A stretch of 64,000 nt of DNA from MWBF01 sp040772005 (lineage in GTDB: Bacteria > Chloroflexota > Anaerolineae > CG2-30-64-16). Shown here piece after piece: positions 42,699 through 51,873 of this stretch (within the stretch, counting starts at the first letter, position 1; the number at the start of each line of letters is the position of its first letter). Location of the stretch: assembly GCA_040772005.1 (NCBI GenBank), contig JAXGYZ010000004.1, positions 62,001-126,000 of the forward strand, read 5' to 3'. The notes beneath the pieces were generated by a model, which had not been told where the DNA came from, made no database searches, and saw only the letters and a list, made by a program, of their open reading frames with translations. Position numbers and translations under genes: made by a program.

Positions 42699-43967
42699 CT
42701 AACTCTTCTCGTACGGCACACCGTCGGCCGCGGGCGCGATGGCCCGGCCCACGACGCCGGCCAGCACGATCATGGTCACGATGTACGGGGCCATCAACAG
42801 GAATTCCGACGGGATAGGCACCCGCAGAATCTGGAGCTTGACCTGCAACGAATCGGCAAAGCCGAACAGCAACGACGCCAGGAACGCGCCGATGGGTGTC
42901 CACTTGCCGAAGATCATGGCCGCCAGGCCGATGAAGCCCTTGCCCGCGGTCATCACTTCATCGAAGCGGCCGACCGAACCGATGCTGAAGTACGCGCCGC
43001 CCAGGCCCGCAATGGCGCCGCCCAGAATGACGTTGATGTAGCGCACCCGGAAGACGTTGACGCCGAGCGTGTCCGCAGCCTTCGGGTGTTCACCGACCGC
43101 GCGTGTCCGCAGGCCCCACGGCGTGTAAAACAGAAGGATGTGCAGGACGACCACCAGCAACATCATCAGGTATACGATGATGCTGTTTTCGAAGAATATC
43201 GGCCCGATGACCGGAATCTTCGAGAGCAGCGGCACCGCAATCGGCCGCAGGACGCCCGAGTTGTTGAGCAGGTCCGCGTTGCGCTCCAGAAAGCGCGATG
43301 AGATGTAGCTGGTCGCACCCGTGGCGAAGATGTTGATCGCGACACCGCTGATGATCTGGTCCACCTTGAAGCGGATGGCGAGGAAGGCATGGAAGGCGGC
43401 CAAGAGTGCGCCCGTCAGGATAGCAGCGATCAGGCCGACCCACAGGCTATCTGAGAGGCTGGCGAAGACCACCGCGGTCTGCGCTGACATGAGCATCATG
43501 CCCTCGATGCCGATATTGGTCACGCCGGCACGCTCGCTGATGACGCCACACAGGGCAGCGAGCGCGATCGGCGTGGCACGAACCAGCGAGCTGCTCAGGA
43601 TGCCGACCATGTTGAAGGACCGGCCGCGCGCCGCCCATACGAGGAAGGCAATCACGAAGAAGGCGGCCACCAACCCGATGAGCGCGCCCGCATTCTTGTA
43701 GCCGCGCGTAATCTGCATCGCGCCCAGGAAGATGGATACGATCGACAGCAGGTAGATCGAGGCCGTGGTCGGCAGGGTCAGGTCCGGGATACGGAGCGCC
43801 TGCGAGCCGACGCCGGCATTCATGCCGAATGTCGTGGTCAGGCCGCTCTCCAGCCCCATCCCGAAAAGCAGGAAGATGGACAGCCCCATCAGCAGCAGCA
43901 CTATGCCTGTGATCCGGCTGCGCCGGAGATCAGCAGGGAGCATCCTGGTGGCGGTTGCAGTAGTCAT
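42699..43967 (-). CDS. BmpA-type nucleoside ABC transporter, permease 2
   Basis: 422 residues from ATG 43967, with GAGGAG upstream. It has about ten membrane helices of the branched-chain/BPD_transp_2 type, with the EAA-like patch FRVRYINVILGGAIAGLGGAYFSIG and TNIGIEGMMLMSAQ. It pairs with the permease encoded just upstream to form the channel of a nucleoside importer (NupQ/YufQ-like). Last gene of the operon. Confidence 0.9.
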   Translation of the reverse strand: MTTATATRMLPADLRRSRITGIVLLLMGLSIFLLFGMGLESGLTTTFGMNAGVGSQALRIPDLTLPTTASIYLLSIVSIFLGAMQITRGYKNAGALIGLVAAFFVIAFLVWAARGRSFNMVGILSSSLVRATPIALAALCGVISERAGVTNIGIEGMMLMSAQTAVVFASLSDSLWVGLIAAILTGALLAAFHAFLAIRFKVDQIISGVAINIFATGATSYISSRFLERNADLLNNSGVLRPIAVPLLSKIPVIGPIFFENSIIVYLMMLLVVVLHILLFYTPWGLRTRAVGEHPKAADTLGVNVFRVRYINVILGGAIAGLGGAYFSIGSVGRFDEVMTAGKGFIGLAAMIFGKWTPIGAFLASLLFGFADSLQVKLQILRVPIPSEFLLMAPYIVTMIVLAGVVGRAIAPAADGVPYEKS

Positions 43968-43989
43968 GGTTGTCTCCTCCCTGTCTGCC

Positions 43990-45273
43990 TCAGGAACCCC
44001 AGCCGCGGGACAGGACGACCCTCTCCGCTGCCACCTTGCGCAGGCGATACAGCCAGCGGATGATATCGGGAGCGGCAACAAAGATGATCACGAGGCCCTG
44101 GATGATGGAAATGATGTCGATCGGAATGCCCGCGAGCGACTGCATGCGGGTTGCGCCGCTGCGCAGGAAGCCGAAGAGCAGGGCGGCCAGGACGATGCCG
44201 AACGGATGACTCTTGCCGACCAGCGCCACCGCGATGGCGTCGAAGCCGTAGCCGGCCGAGAAACCCTGCCCGACCCAGTAATCCACGCCCAACACCTGAC
44301 TCGCACCCGCGAGGCCAGCCAATCCGCCGCTCAACGTCATTGCAAGCACGATGGTGCGGGTAATGCTCATGCCGGCGTAGCGGGCCGCGTCCGGGTTCGC
44401 GCCCACCGTACGGATCGTGAACCCGATCGTGGTCTTGAACAGGAGCCAGTAGACCACCACTGCCGCAATGAGCGCCAGGAAGAACCCGACATTGAAGCGC
44501 AGCGGATCGCCGAACAGGCGGGGCAGTTCGGCAGATGCCTGGATATGGGGGGTGACCGGGCGGAACCCGGGCGCCTTCATCGGACCGTTGATCAGCCAGT
44601 CGCTGAGGCGGATGGCGATCCAGTTCATCATGATCGTGTTGACCACTTCGTGGCCGCCGGTCTTGGCCTTGAGCCAGCCGGGGATCGCGCCCCAGACCGC
44701 GCCGGCGACAAAGCCTCCGAACACTGCCAGCGGGAGGTGCAGATACCAGGGCCAACCGACCAGGCTGTAACCGACGAACGCCGCGCCCAGCGACCCGATG
44801 AAGAACTGGCCTTCGGCGCCGATGTTGAACAGGCCGGCCTTGAAACCCAGCCCAACTGCCAGACCGGCGAAGATGTAGGGCGTGGCGGCCACCAGGCTTT
44901 CGGTAAAGGGCCAGATAGCCTGGCGGACGGCCGCCGCGTTCCCGTTCTGGAGCGCGCTGATGATCTCGCTCGGGCTGCCTATCGAGCCATAGAGGAGTGC
45001 GCCGTAGGCCCGCGCGATAGACTTCCAGGCTGCGGCAAACGCGGCGCCAGGCGCCTGAAAGAAGTTGCTGAAGGCGGAGACCACTGCAGGATCGGTGATG
45101 ATGATGACAATCGCGCCGATAATCAGACCAGTCAGCACAGCCAGAAGGGGAATCAAGATCGTCTGCACCACCGCGCGGCGCCGGGAGCTCTGTTTGCCCC
45201 CCGGCGGAGCCTTGGCCGCTTCAGCCGCCGGCGAGGGAGTGGGAGTGACGGTCGGTTGCTGGTTGTCCAACAT
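43990..45273 (-). CDS. BmpA-type nucleoside ABC transporter, permease 1
   Basis: 427 residues. A Pro/Ala-rich cytoplasmic start (to ~40) precedes about nine membrane helices. GLFNIGAEGQFFIGSLGAAFVG and GFDAIAVALVGKSHPFGIVLAALLFG are typical of the YufP/NupP permeases. AGG AGG is upstream of the ATG. It sits 22 nt before permease 2. Confidence 0.92.
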   Translation of the reverse strand: MLDNQQPTVTPTPSPAAEAAKAPPGGKQSSRRRAVVQTILIPLLAVLTGLIIGAIVIIITDPAVVSAFSNFFQAPGAAFAAAWKSIARAYGALLYGSIGSPSEIISALQNGNAAAVRQAIWPFTESLVAATPYIFAGLAVGLGFKAGLFNIGAEGQFFIGSLGAAFVGYSLVGWPWYLHLPLAVFGGFVAGAVWGAIPGWLKAKTGGHEVVNTIMMNWIAIRLSDWLINGPMKAPGFRPVTPHIQASAELPRLFGDPLRFNVGFFLALIAAVVVYWLLFKTTIGFTIRTVGANPDAARYAGMSITRTIVLAMTLSGGLAGLAGASQVLGVDYWVGQGFSAGYGFDAIAVALVGKSHPFGIVLAALLFGFLRSGATRMQSLAGIPIDIISIIQGLVIIFVAAPDIIRWLYRLRKVAAERVVLSRGWGS

Positions 45274-45329
45274 AACCTCCTCGGCGCTTGCGCCACGGGG
45301 TTCCGCCCGCGACGTCGCGGCCGCATCCG

Positions 45330-46898
45330 CTAGAAGACGCGCTCGATCGTGACTTTATCTTGGGCAGGCTGCGTAACCGCGACACCCTCTGCCGGCTTGA
45401 TGCCCGCCATCAGCAGGCCCAGGTGCTCACGGCTGACCCCCAAAGCGGGGACAATATCGAGGATCTGGCCCTTATACATCACTGCGATGCGATCCGACAG
45501 CGCCATGATCTCGTCCAGTTCGGAGGACACGACGACGACCGCGGCGCCCTCGTCGCGCTTCTGGATGATACGCGAGTGGATGTATTCGATGGACCCGACA
45601 TCGAGGCCGCGCGTCGGCTGAGCCGCAATCAGCAGCTTGATAGGCCGCGAGAACTCACGGGCCACGATGACTTTCTGTTGGTTGCCGCCGGAGAGCGTAG
45701 AGACGTTGACCTGGGCACTAGGTGTCCGCACGTCGAACTCATCGATCAGTTGCACGGACGTCGCCAGAATCGTATCTTCCTGCAGATTGACCCCCCGGGC
45801 AAACGGCGGCAGGTAATAGGTGTTGAGCGCAATGTTATCCGCGACCGGGAAGCTCAATACCAGGCCGTGCTTCTGGCGGTCCTCGGGCACGTGGGCCACG
45901 CCCTTCTCGATAATCTGGCGCGGGCTGGCGCGGCTCACATCCGTACCCAGGATACGCACCGTGCCGTTGGCCGGGGGCCGCAATCCGGTCAGCGCATAGA
46001 CGAGTTCGGTCTGGCCGTTGCCCTGGACGCCGGCGATGCCCAGCACCTCGCCGGCATGGACGTCGAATGAGACGCCGTTGACCGCGATGTGGCCCAGCTC
46101 ATCCCGCGCGATCAGGTCGTTCACTTCAAGGACCACATCGCCGGGGACGGCCACGCTCTTGGCGACCACAAGATTCACATCGCGGCCGACCATGAGCGAC
46201 GCCAGATGCTGCGGGTCCGTGGTCTTCGGGTCGACCGTGCCGACGGAGCGCCCGAGGCGCAGCACCGTGATGCGATCGGCGATGGCCAGGACTTCCTTGA
46301 GCTTGTGGGTGATGAAGATGATCGACTTGCCGCGGGCCGTCAGCGATTGCAGCACCTTGAACAGATCTTCGGCTTCCTGAGGGGTCAGGACGGCCGTGGG
46401 TTCATCCAGAATGAGTATCTCGGCGTTACGGTACAGCACCTTGATGATCTCGACGCGCTGCTGCAGCCCAACAGGCAGGTCCTGGACATAGGCGTTCGGA
46501 TCGACTTCCAGGCCGTGTTCGCGGCCGATTGCGTCGATGCGCCGCGCCACCTGCTCGCGGTCGAGCAGCCCATTGCGCGTGGTTTCGACGCCGAGCATGA
46601 CGTTTTCGGCCACGGTCATCACCGGTACGAGCATGAAGTGCTGGTGGACCATGCCGATGCCCCGCGCAATCGCGTCATTCGGCCCCTCGATAAGCACCTT
46701 CTCGCCGCGCACCAGAATTTCGCCCTCATCAGGATGATACAGGCCGTAGAGGATGTTCATCAGCGTGGTCTTGCCGGCGCCATTTTCACCGAGCAGCGCC
46801 AGGATTTCGCCTTGCTCCAGGGTCAGGTCGATGTGGTCGTTGGCGAGCACGCCGGGGAAGGCCTTGGTGATGCCGCGCAGTTCGAGTACGGGTGCCAT
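45330..46898 (-). CDS. BmpA-type nucleoside ABC transporter, double ATPase
   Basis: 522 residues, two ABC domains. The first is intact (GENGAGKTTLMNILYGL, LPVGLQQRVEIIKVLYRNAEILILDEPTAVL). The second has the relaxed Walker A GVQGNGQTELVYAL and LSGGNQQKVIVARE, as usual for the sugar/nucleoside class (RbsA/YufO-like). It powers the two permeases downstream. Confidence 0.95.
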   Translation of the reverse strand: MAPVLELRGITKAFPGVLANDHIDLTLEQGEILALLGENGAGKTTLMNILYGLYHPDEGEILVRGEKVLIEGPNDAIARGIGMVHQHFMLVPVMTVAENVMLGVETTRNGLLDREQVARRIDAIGREHGLEVDPNAYVQDLPVGLQQRVEIIKVLYRNAEILILDEPTAVLTPQEAEDLFKVLQSLTARGKSIIFITHKLKEVLAIADRITVLRLGRSVGTVDPKTTDPQHLASLMVGRDVNLVVAKSVAVPGDVVLEVNDLIARDELGHIAVNGVSFDVHAGEVLGIAGVQGNGQTELVYALTGLRPPANGTVRILGTDVSRASPRQIIEKGVAHVPEDRQKHGLVLSFPVADNIALNTYYLPPFARGVNLQEDTILATSVQLIDEFDVRTPSAQVNVSTLSGGNQQKVIVAREFSRPIKLLIAAQPTRGLDVGSIEYIHSRIIQKRDEGAAVVVVSSELDEIMALSDRIAVMYKGQILDIVPALGVSREHLGLLMAGIKPAEGVAVTQPAQDKVTIERVF

Positions 46899-46924
46899 AC
46901 CGGTCTCCTGCTCCAGATTTCACA

Positions 46925-46962
46925 AAGGGCCAGAGGAGCGCATGGTGGCTCCTCTGGCCCTT
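46925..46962 (-). terminator. intercistronic hairpin between bmpA and the ATPase gene
   Basis: A perfect 15-bp stem, AAGGGCCAGAGGAGC and GCTCCTCTGGCCCTT, around an 8-nt loop. Only TTTGTG follows on the minus strand, so it is probably a partial terminator or an RNA stabiliser. It would give more binding protein than membrane subunits. Confidence 0.7.
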
Positions 46963-46974
46963 GTTCTCATGGGG

Positions 46975-48177
46975 TTACAGACCCAGAACGCCGTCGACGG
47001 TGATCTTGCCGTCAATGATGTCCTGCTTGATTTGGTCGAGCTCGGCCTGGAGCGTGTCCGGGACCTGGCTCTCGAAATCATGGAACGGCGCAATATCAAC
47101 GCCGTTGGTCTCAAGGGTGCCCACGTAGGTGCCGCCCTTGAAATTACCGTCCACCACCATCTTGATGGCATCGAAGACAGCCACATCGATCTTCTTGATG
47201 ACGCTGGTCAGGTACACTTCCTTGTACTCAGGCACGGATTCGTACCAGTCGGCATCGACGCCGATGATCATGCAGCCCTTTTCCTTGCAGGCCGCCGCGG
47301 AACCCTGGCCGACGGGGCCGGCCACCGGCATGATGATGTCCGCGCCTTCTTCCATCATGGACTCAGCGTAGCTGCGCCCATCATCCAGGGATTCGAAGTT
47401 GCCGGTGAACACGCCCTCATTCTTGGCGGTTTCCCAGCCGAGGACCTGGACGTCCGTGCCCTTGACCTGGTTGTGATACTTCACGCCGGCCTCGAAGCCC
47501 TTCATGAAGATCGAAACAGTCGGGATATTGATGCCGCCGAACGTGCCGACCACGCCGGTCTTGGTCATTGCGGCCGCGGCATAGCCCGCCAGGAAGGCCG
47601 CCTCATCGGTCTGGAAAGTCAGGCCCAGGACATTATCGAGCGCCACATCAGACCCGCAGTCCTTGCCCACGACCGCGCCTTCCCAGCAGTCCGGATAGTT
47701 GTAGTCCACGATGGCGAATTTCAAGTCCGGATTCGCCTTGGCGGCGGTGGCCGTGTCGATCGCCAACAGGAAGCCAACCGGCACAATGAGGTCCAGCTTC
47801 TCGCTCACGAACTGCTGCATGTTCTTGGCATAGTCCGCCTGGCTCTGCGATTCCAGGTACTTGCCAGCGATGCCTAGCTCTGCCTCAGCATCTTCGACGC
47901 CCTTCCAGGCCGACTGGTTGAAGCTCTTGTCGTCGATGCCACCCATGTCGGTAATCTGGCCAACAGTGATGCCTTCCGCGCTCGGGGCCGGCTCTTCGGC
48001 TGCCGGTTCCTCAACCGGAGCGGCGGTCGGTTCCGCAGGGGCCGCCGTCGGTTCTGCGGGAGCTGTCGTCGGGGCTGCAGCGGGCGCTTGGGTCGGTTGG
48101 GCACCGCCACCGCACGCGCTGACCAGCATGCTCAACAGGACCAAGACACCTAGTAGAGTAAACAGTTTGCTACGCAT
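46975..48177 (-). CDS. BmpA/PnrA-type nucleoside-binding lipoprotein
   Basis: 400 residues from ATG 48177 (GGGAGGAGA upstream). The lipoprotein signal ends at MLVSAC, and an Ala/Pro/Glu linker runs to ~85. The binding domain has the family signature DDKSFNQSAWKGVEDAEAELG, then VVGTFGGINIPTVSIFMKGFE and VAGPVGQGSAAACKEKG. It captures purine or pyrimidine nucleosides outside the membrane. First gene of the operon. Confidence 0.93.
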   Translation of the reverse strand: MRSKLFTLLGVLVLLSMLVSACGGGAQPTQAPAAAPTTAPAEPTAAPAEPTAAPVEEPAAEEPAPSAEGITVGQITDMGGIDDKSFNQSAWKGVEDAEAELGIAGKYLESQSQADYAKNMQQFVSEKLDLIVPVGFLLAIDTATAAKANPDLKFAIVDYNYPDCWEGAVVGKDCGSDVALDNVLGLTFQTDEAAFLAGYAAAAMTKTGVVGTFGGINIPTVSIFMKGFEAGVKYHNQVKGTDVQVLGWETAKNEGVFTGNFESLDDGRSYAESMMEEGADIIMPVAGPVGQGSAAACKEKGCMIIGVDADWYESVPEYKEVYLTSVIKKIDVAVFDAIKMVVDGNFKGGTYVGTLETNGVDIAPFHDFESQVPDTLQAELDQIKQDIIDGKITVDGVLGL

Positions 48178-48286
48178 GTTGTTAAGTCTCCTCCCAATCG
48201 TGTGGATAGATATAGTAGACATTCCGAGTAAGTAGGGCGCCGCCAGTGCGCAAGAAAGGAACGGATGGCCCGCAAGCAATCGGAGG

Positions 48287-48361
48287 GATCAGCCCGAAGG
48301 TCCTCCTGCCGGGGCTAACGCTGCCGTCCGAGTAGGCAACCACCTCCTTTCGCCTCTGATG
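48287..48361 (-). ncRNA. structured leader candidate upstream of bmpA
   Basis: On the minus strand, ATCAG (48361-48357) can pair with a downstream CTGAT, AGGC pairs with GCCT around a loop holding AAAGGAGGTG, and AGCCC can instead pair with GGGCT, which overlaps CTGAT. The alternatives exclude each other, as in a switch. The decamer AAAGGAGGTG is a full match to the anti-Shine-Dalgarno but has no start codon at the right distance. No known riboswitch class was recognised. Confidence 0.3.
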
Positions 48362-48501
48362 CGAGTGCGGCCAGGACCTGGCCGCGCATGGGGAAACCAG
48401 TTTGATCATCTCGAGACAAAGGCCCTCGTGGGGCGCCGCGGGCAGGCCACAGGGCCAAGGCCAAGTGTGTCAGTCCATTCTGACCGCCTGTCTGAGCATA
48501 C

Positions 48502-48530
48502 ATTATACTCTCGCTAATCTTGCGTCGCAA
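48502..48530 (-). promoter_or_regulatory. bmpA operon promoter
   Basis: The -35 TTGCGA (48530-48525) and -10 TATAAT (48507-48502) on the minus strand are 17 bp apart. It gives a leader of about 320 nt before bmpA. Another hairpin (GCGGCCAG-GTC-CTGGCCGC) lies in that leader near 48367-48386. Confidence 0.65.
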
Positions 48531-48578
48531 ATTGCGATTGGCAAATCGCGGATTCCACGGGCGGGGGGAGCGGCAGTT

Positions 48579-48607
48579 TTGACAAAGGGCTGCGCACGAC
48601 GTATAAT
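48579..48607 (+). promoter_or_regulatory. consensus sigma-70 promoter of def
   Basis: TTGACA (48579-48584), a 17-bp spacer and TATAAT (48602-48607) match consensus at every position. The transcript would start near 48614, 30 nt before the def start. Confidence 0.85.
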
Positions 48608-48643
48608 TTTTATACTACTTGCTAGAGTAATTCGAGGCACGCG

Positions 48644-49192
48644 ATGGCAATGCGAGAAATTATCACACTCGGCCACCCGACCCTGCGTCAGAAAGCGCGC
48701 AAGGTCACCCGGTTCGGGCCGGAAGTGCAACAATTGATCAACGATATGGTCGAGACGATGCGGGCCGCGCCCGGCGTGGGCCTGGCCGCGCCGCAGGTCG
48801 ACGTGCAGGAACGCATCGTCGTGGTCGAGCTGCCCGCGGACGAAGAGGCAGGGCTGCCCGCAGAGCTATACGCGTTCGTCAACCCCGAGATTGTCAAAGC
48901 CTCGCGCGAGACCGAAGAAGGCGAAGAAGGCTGCCTGTCCATCCCCGGCTACATCGGCGAGGTCGAACGCTCGACCGAGATCGTGATTCGCGGCCAGGAT
49001 GCGCTCGGCCGGCCGCAGCGCCTGAAGGCGCGCGACTACCTCGCCCGCATCTTCCAGCACGAGATCGACCACCTCGAAGGGGTGCTTTTCATCGACCGGG
49101 TGACGGATCCGAGCAAGATTCGGCACATCACCGCGGAAGAAGCGGAGAATGCCACCGGCGAGGTGGCCGAGGCCGCCGCACTGATGAAGTAG
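48644..49192 (+). CDS. def: peptide deformylase
   Basis: 182 residues. Motif 1 GVGLAAPQV (~46), motif 2 EEGCLSIPG (~91) with the metal Cys, and motif 3 HEIDHLEG (~138) with the HExxH metal ligands. It removes the formyl group from nascent proteins. GAGG lies upstream of the ATG; a second ATG two codons later is possible. Single-gene transcript with its own consensus promoter and terminator. Confidence 0.97.
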   Translation: MAMREIITLGHPTLRQKARKVTRFGPEVQQLINDMVETMRAAPGVGLAAPQVDVQERIVVVELPADEEAGLPAELYAFVNPEIVKASRETEEGEEGCLSIPGYIGEVERSTEIVIRGQDALGRPQRLKARDYLARIFQHEIDHLEGVLFIDRVTDPSKIRHITAEEAENATGEVAEAAALMK

Positions 49193-49212
49193 AGCGCAAT
49201 ACCAGGACTAAA

Positions 49213-49240
49213 AAGGGAGGGGGTTCTCACCCCCTCCCTT
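49213..49240. terminator. bidirectional terminator between def and ugpC-like gene
   Basis: AAGGGAGGGGG pairs with CCCCCTCCCTT around a 6-nt loop. A-rich sequence before and CATGTTTTAA after the stem give U-tracts in both directions. Convergent genes flank it. Confidence 0.85.
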
Positions 49241-49263
49241 CATGTTTTAACTCAGCCGATCGC

Positions 49264-50370
49264 TCAGATGACGTCCAGCGTCTTCTCGGTCTGCGGGTCG
49301 AACAGGTGCATGTTGTCCATGTTCAACACCAGGTCGAGCGTCTCGCCGGGGCGAGCGTGCGTGCGCGGATCCACACGCGCGATGAACGACTTCTTCCCGC
49401 TCAGCAGGTACAGGAAGATTTCGTTACCCATCAACTCGGAGACATCCACATCGGCCTTGAGGGGCGCCGGGGTGATGCCGGGGGCCGCATATTGGGCCGC
49501 ATAGATATCCTCAGGCCGGATGCCGAACACAACCTTCTTGCCCTTATGCTGCATGTAGCCGGCCTTCTTGCTCTCGGGGACGGTCACCTTGAACGTGCCG
49601 CCGTCCACGTACAGCTTGCCGTCCTGATCCACCACGGTCGCCTCGAAGAAGTTCATCGAGGGGCTGCCGATGAAGCCGGCGACGAAGACGTTGTTCGGGT
49701 GGTCGTACAGGTTCTGCGGCGTGTCAATCTGCTGGAGGATGCCGTCCTTCATGACCGCGATGCGGCTCGCCATGGTCATGGCTTCCACCTGGTCATGGGT
49801 CACGTAAATGAACGTGGTGCCCAGCCGCTGGTGGAGCTTGCTGATTTCGGCGCGGGTCTGCACGCGGAGCTTGGCATCCAGGTTGGACAGCGGCTCATCG
49901 AAGAGGAAGACCTTCGGGCTGCGCACGATGGCGCGGCCGACGGCCACGCGCTGGCGCTGACCACCGGAGAGCTGCTTGGGCTTACGGTCGAGGAACTGGC
50001 CGATGCCGAGGATCTCGGCGGCTTCCTTTACCTTCTTGTCGATTTCCGCCTTGGGCACCTTCCGCAGCTTCAGGCCGAACGCCATGTTGTCATAGACGCT
50101 CATGTGCGGGTAGAGGGCGTAGCTCTGGAACACCATCGCGATGTCGCGATCCTTGGGCGGCACGTCGTTGACGACGCGGTCACCGATCAGGATGCGGCCA
50201 TCGGAGATTTCCTCCAGGCCCGCCAGCAGGCGCAGGCTGGTCGTCTTGCCACAGCCGGAGGGGCCGACGAAGACGAGGAATTCCTTGTCGGCGATTTCGA
50301 TATTCAGGTCGTTGACGGCGATGACGTCACCGAACCGCTTGTAGACATGTTCGTAGGTTACACTGGCCAT
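49264..50370 (-). CDS. carbohydrate ABC transporter ATPase (UgpC/MsmK/MalK type)
   Basis: 368 residues. GPSGCGKTTSLRLLAGLEE (Walker A), the QSYALYPHMSV Q-loop, LSGGQRQRVAVGRAIVR (signature), FLFDEPLSNLDAKLR (Walker B) and a C-terminal TOBE/OB regulatory domain (FGIRPEDIY). No permease or binding protein is adjacent, so it probably serves several sugar importers, as MsmK does in other bacteria. Confidence 0.94.
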   Translation of the reverse strand: MASVTYEHVYKRFGDVIAVNDLNIEIADKEFLVFVGPSGCGKTTSLRLLAGLEEISDGRILIGDRVVNDVPPKDRDIAMVFQSYALYPHMSVYDNMAFGLKLRKVPKAEIDKKVKEAAEILGIGQFLDRKPKQLSGGQRQRVAVGRAIVRSPKVFLFDEPLSNLDAKLRVQTRAEISKLHQRLGTTFIYVTHDQVEAMTMASRIAVMKDGILQQIDTPQNLYDHPNNVFVAGFIGSPSMNFFEATVVDQDGKLYVDGGTFKVTVPESKKAGYMQHKGKKVVFGIRPEDIYAAQYAAPGITPAPLKADVDVSELMGNEIFLYLLSGKKSFIARVDPRTHARPGETLDLVLNMDNMHLFDPQTEKTLDVI

Positions 50371-50864
50371 CGAAGTATGTGCTCCTTTAGAGGGATAGAA
50401 TATGGATGTTGAGCAAAGCCCAGGAGCAGACTGGCTGACTCACCGGGCCGGCCAGGCAGACAGAACTATTCGGTCGAGCGGGCGATATCCCCGATTGAAT
50501 CGCTAGGCCGCGCCTCTGCAAATCCAATGGCCAAGACCGGGTAAATCGAACGACTCGGGCGCCGCAGGCCGTAACCGCTCTGCCGGGCCGCGTCAAGTGC
50601 AAGATGGAAGAAGACAGATGGAAGATTGGCGACGGGCTGAGGGCGCCGCGCAACAGCGGCCATGACACACAGAACTCAGGCCCTGAGTAGCACACCTCCT
50701 GCACTGGAGCGAAGGTTCCCCGGAGGGAGTCCCCGATGGGGCAAGGTATTGCTGCTGTCCGCGCATGCTTGGCCGCACCGGACAGCCCGCAAACGTGGAC
50801 TGTAGTCTAGCACACCTTGTGTGGGCTGCCAAATCGCGAAAATGCTGCGCGCGGCCACCGCGTG
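50371..50864. other. intergenic stretch without a supported gene
   Basis: About 490 bp upstream of the UgpC-like gene. Read on its minus strand it has small hairpins (CCCCATCGGGG, CTCC-GGAG) and AGGAGGTG followed by TGCTACTC, words also seen in the bmpA leader. A 65-codon minus-strand ORF (50663-50466) has poor start context and is not accepted. Confidence 0.4.
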
Positions 50865-50870
50865 TATAAT
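50865..50870 (+). promoter_or_regulatory. -10 box of a probably leaderless transcript
   Basis: TATAAT ends 6 nt before the ATG at 50877, so the expected start of transcription falls on the A of that ATG. No ribosome-binding site fits between. The -35 region is weak. Confidence 0.6.
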
Positions 50871-50876
50871 ACGCAC

Positions 50877-51680
50877 ATGTCGCACGACTCGCCCACACAG
50901 CCGCGCTCCTGGGATGGCCTGCTGGCGCTCCTGGCGCTGGCGGCGCTCGTCGCCATCCTGTTCGCGCCGCCCCACAATCTGCTCGCCAAGGCCGACCGCG
51001 CCGCGTTCGCCGTGTGCCATCGCATCCCCGAACGCACCTTCAGCCTGAACGGCCGGCCGCTGCCCCTCTGCGCCCGCTGCAGCGGCACCTACCTGGGCAC
51101 GGTAGCGGGCCTGGCCGTGCTGATCCTGCGTGGCCGCGGGCGGGCCAGCCGGCTGCCGGACCGCCGCGCCGTCGGCATCTTCGCCCTGTTCATCCTGGCA
51201 TGGGCGCTGGACGGCGCGAACTCGTACCTGGCGCTGCTCGGCCTGCCCCACCTGTACGAGCCGAGCAACCTGCTGCGCCTCGTCACCGGCACGCTGCAGG
51301 GCCTGGCCATCGCCAGCTTCCTGTTGCCGGTTGCCAACCTCACCCTCTGGGCGATGCCCGCGCCCGTGCGGTCCGTCGACTCATGGGCCGGTCTGCTGTG
51401 GCTCCTGGTGGGCGGCGGGGCTGTCGTTGCCCTGGTCAGCAGCGAGCAAGCCTGGCTGCTGTATCCCCTCGCCCTGTTCAGCGGGTTGACCATCGTCGGG
51501 CTGTTCGGCCTGTTGAACACGATGCTGGTGCTGATGCTGCTGCGCCGGGAGGCGCGCGCCGTGCGCTGGGTCACGCTGGCTCCGCCCCTGCTGGTGGGCG
51601 GCGCGCTGGCCCTGGCCGAGCTGGCGACCATCGGCCTGGCGCGCGACTGGCTGACGGCGCGGTTCGGCCTGCCGTTTTGA
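50877..51680 (+). CDS. DUF2085 membrane protein
   Basis: 267 residues. About seven membrane helices. The two DUF2085 signatures are present: AVCHRIPERTFSLNG near residue 48 and LCARCSGTYLGTV near residue 67; their Cys/His could bind a metal. Function unknown for the family. The ATG at 50877 is the predicted transcript start, suggesting leaderless translation. Confidence 0.85.
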   Translation: MSHDSPTQPRSWDGLLALLALAALVAILFAPPHNLLAKADRAAFAVCHRIPERTFSLNGRPLPLCARCSGTYLGTVAGLAVLILRGRGRASRLPDRRAVGIFALFILAWALDGANSYLALLGLPHLYEPSNLLRLVTGTLQGLAIASFLLPVANLTLWAMPAPVRSVDSWAGLLWLLVGGGAVVALVSSEQAWLLYPLALFSGLTIVGLFGLLNTMLVLMLLRREARAVRWVTLAPPLLVGGALALAELATIGLARDWLTARFGLPF

Positions 51681-51708
51681 GGCGCCAGGGCGGGCGTAAA
51701 GCCCAGGG

Positions 51709-51873
51709 CGGTTTCAGAGTGCATCAGGTGAACCCACCCGGCAACTGAAGTTGCGGCTACCGTTGCGAAGTCTGCCTTCGCAGACTGGAAACTAACCGAC
51801 GCAGGTCGGTTTTGCAGTGGTAGCCGCAGTTTCAACTGCCAGGCAGAAGGCACGAGTGCAACATGATTTCGCC
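51709..51873. repeat. multibranched palindromic repeat, copy B
   Basis: Same layout as 33747-33911: GGCAACTGAAGTTGCGGCTA with TAGCCGCAGTTTCAACTGCC, and inner hairpins AGTCTGC-CTTC-GCAGACT and ACCGAC-GCAG-GTCGGT. In the second hairpin a G-C pair of copy A has become A-T, and the loop of the first has changed, so pairing is kept while sequence drifts. Nothing else is seen in 51874-52109 except a short GCCTGCCCC word. Confidence 0.8.

Noticed and set aside
50466..50663. 65-codon minus-strand ORF upstream of the UgpC-like gene
   Set aside because: Start context is poor and the composition is that of non-coding repeats.
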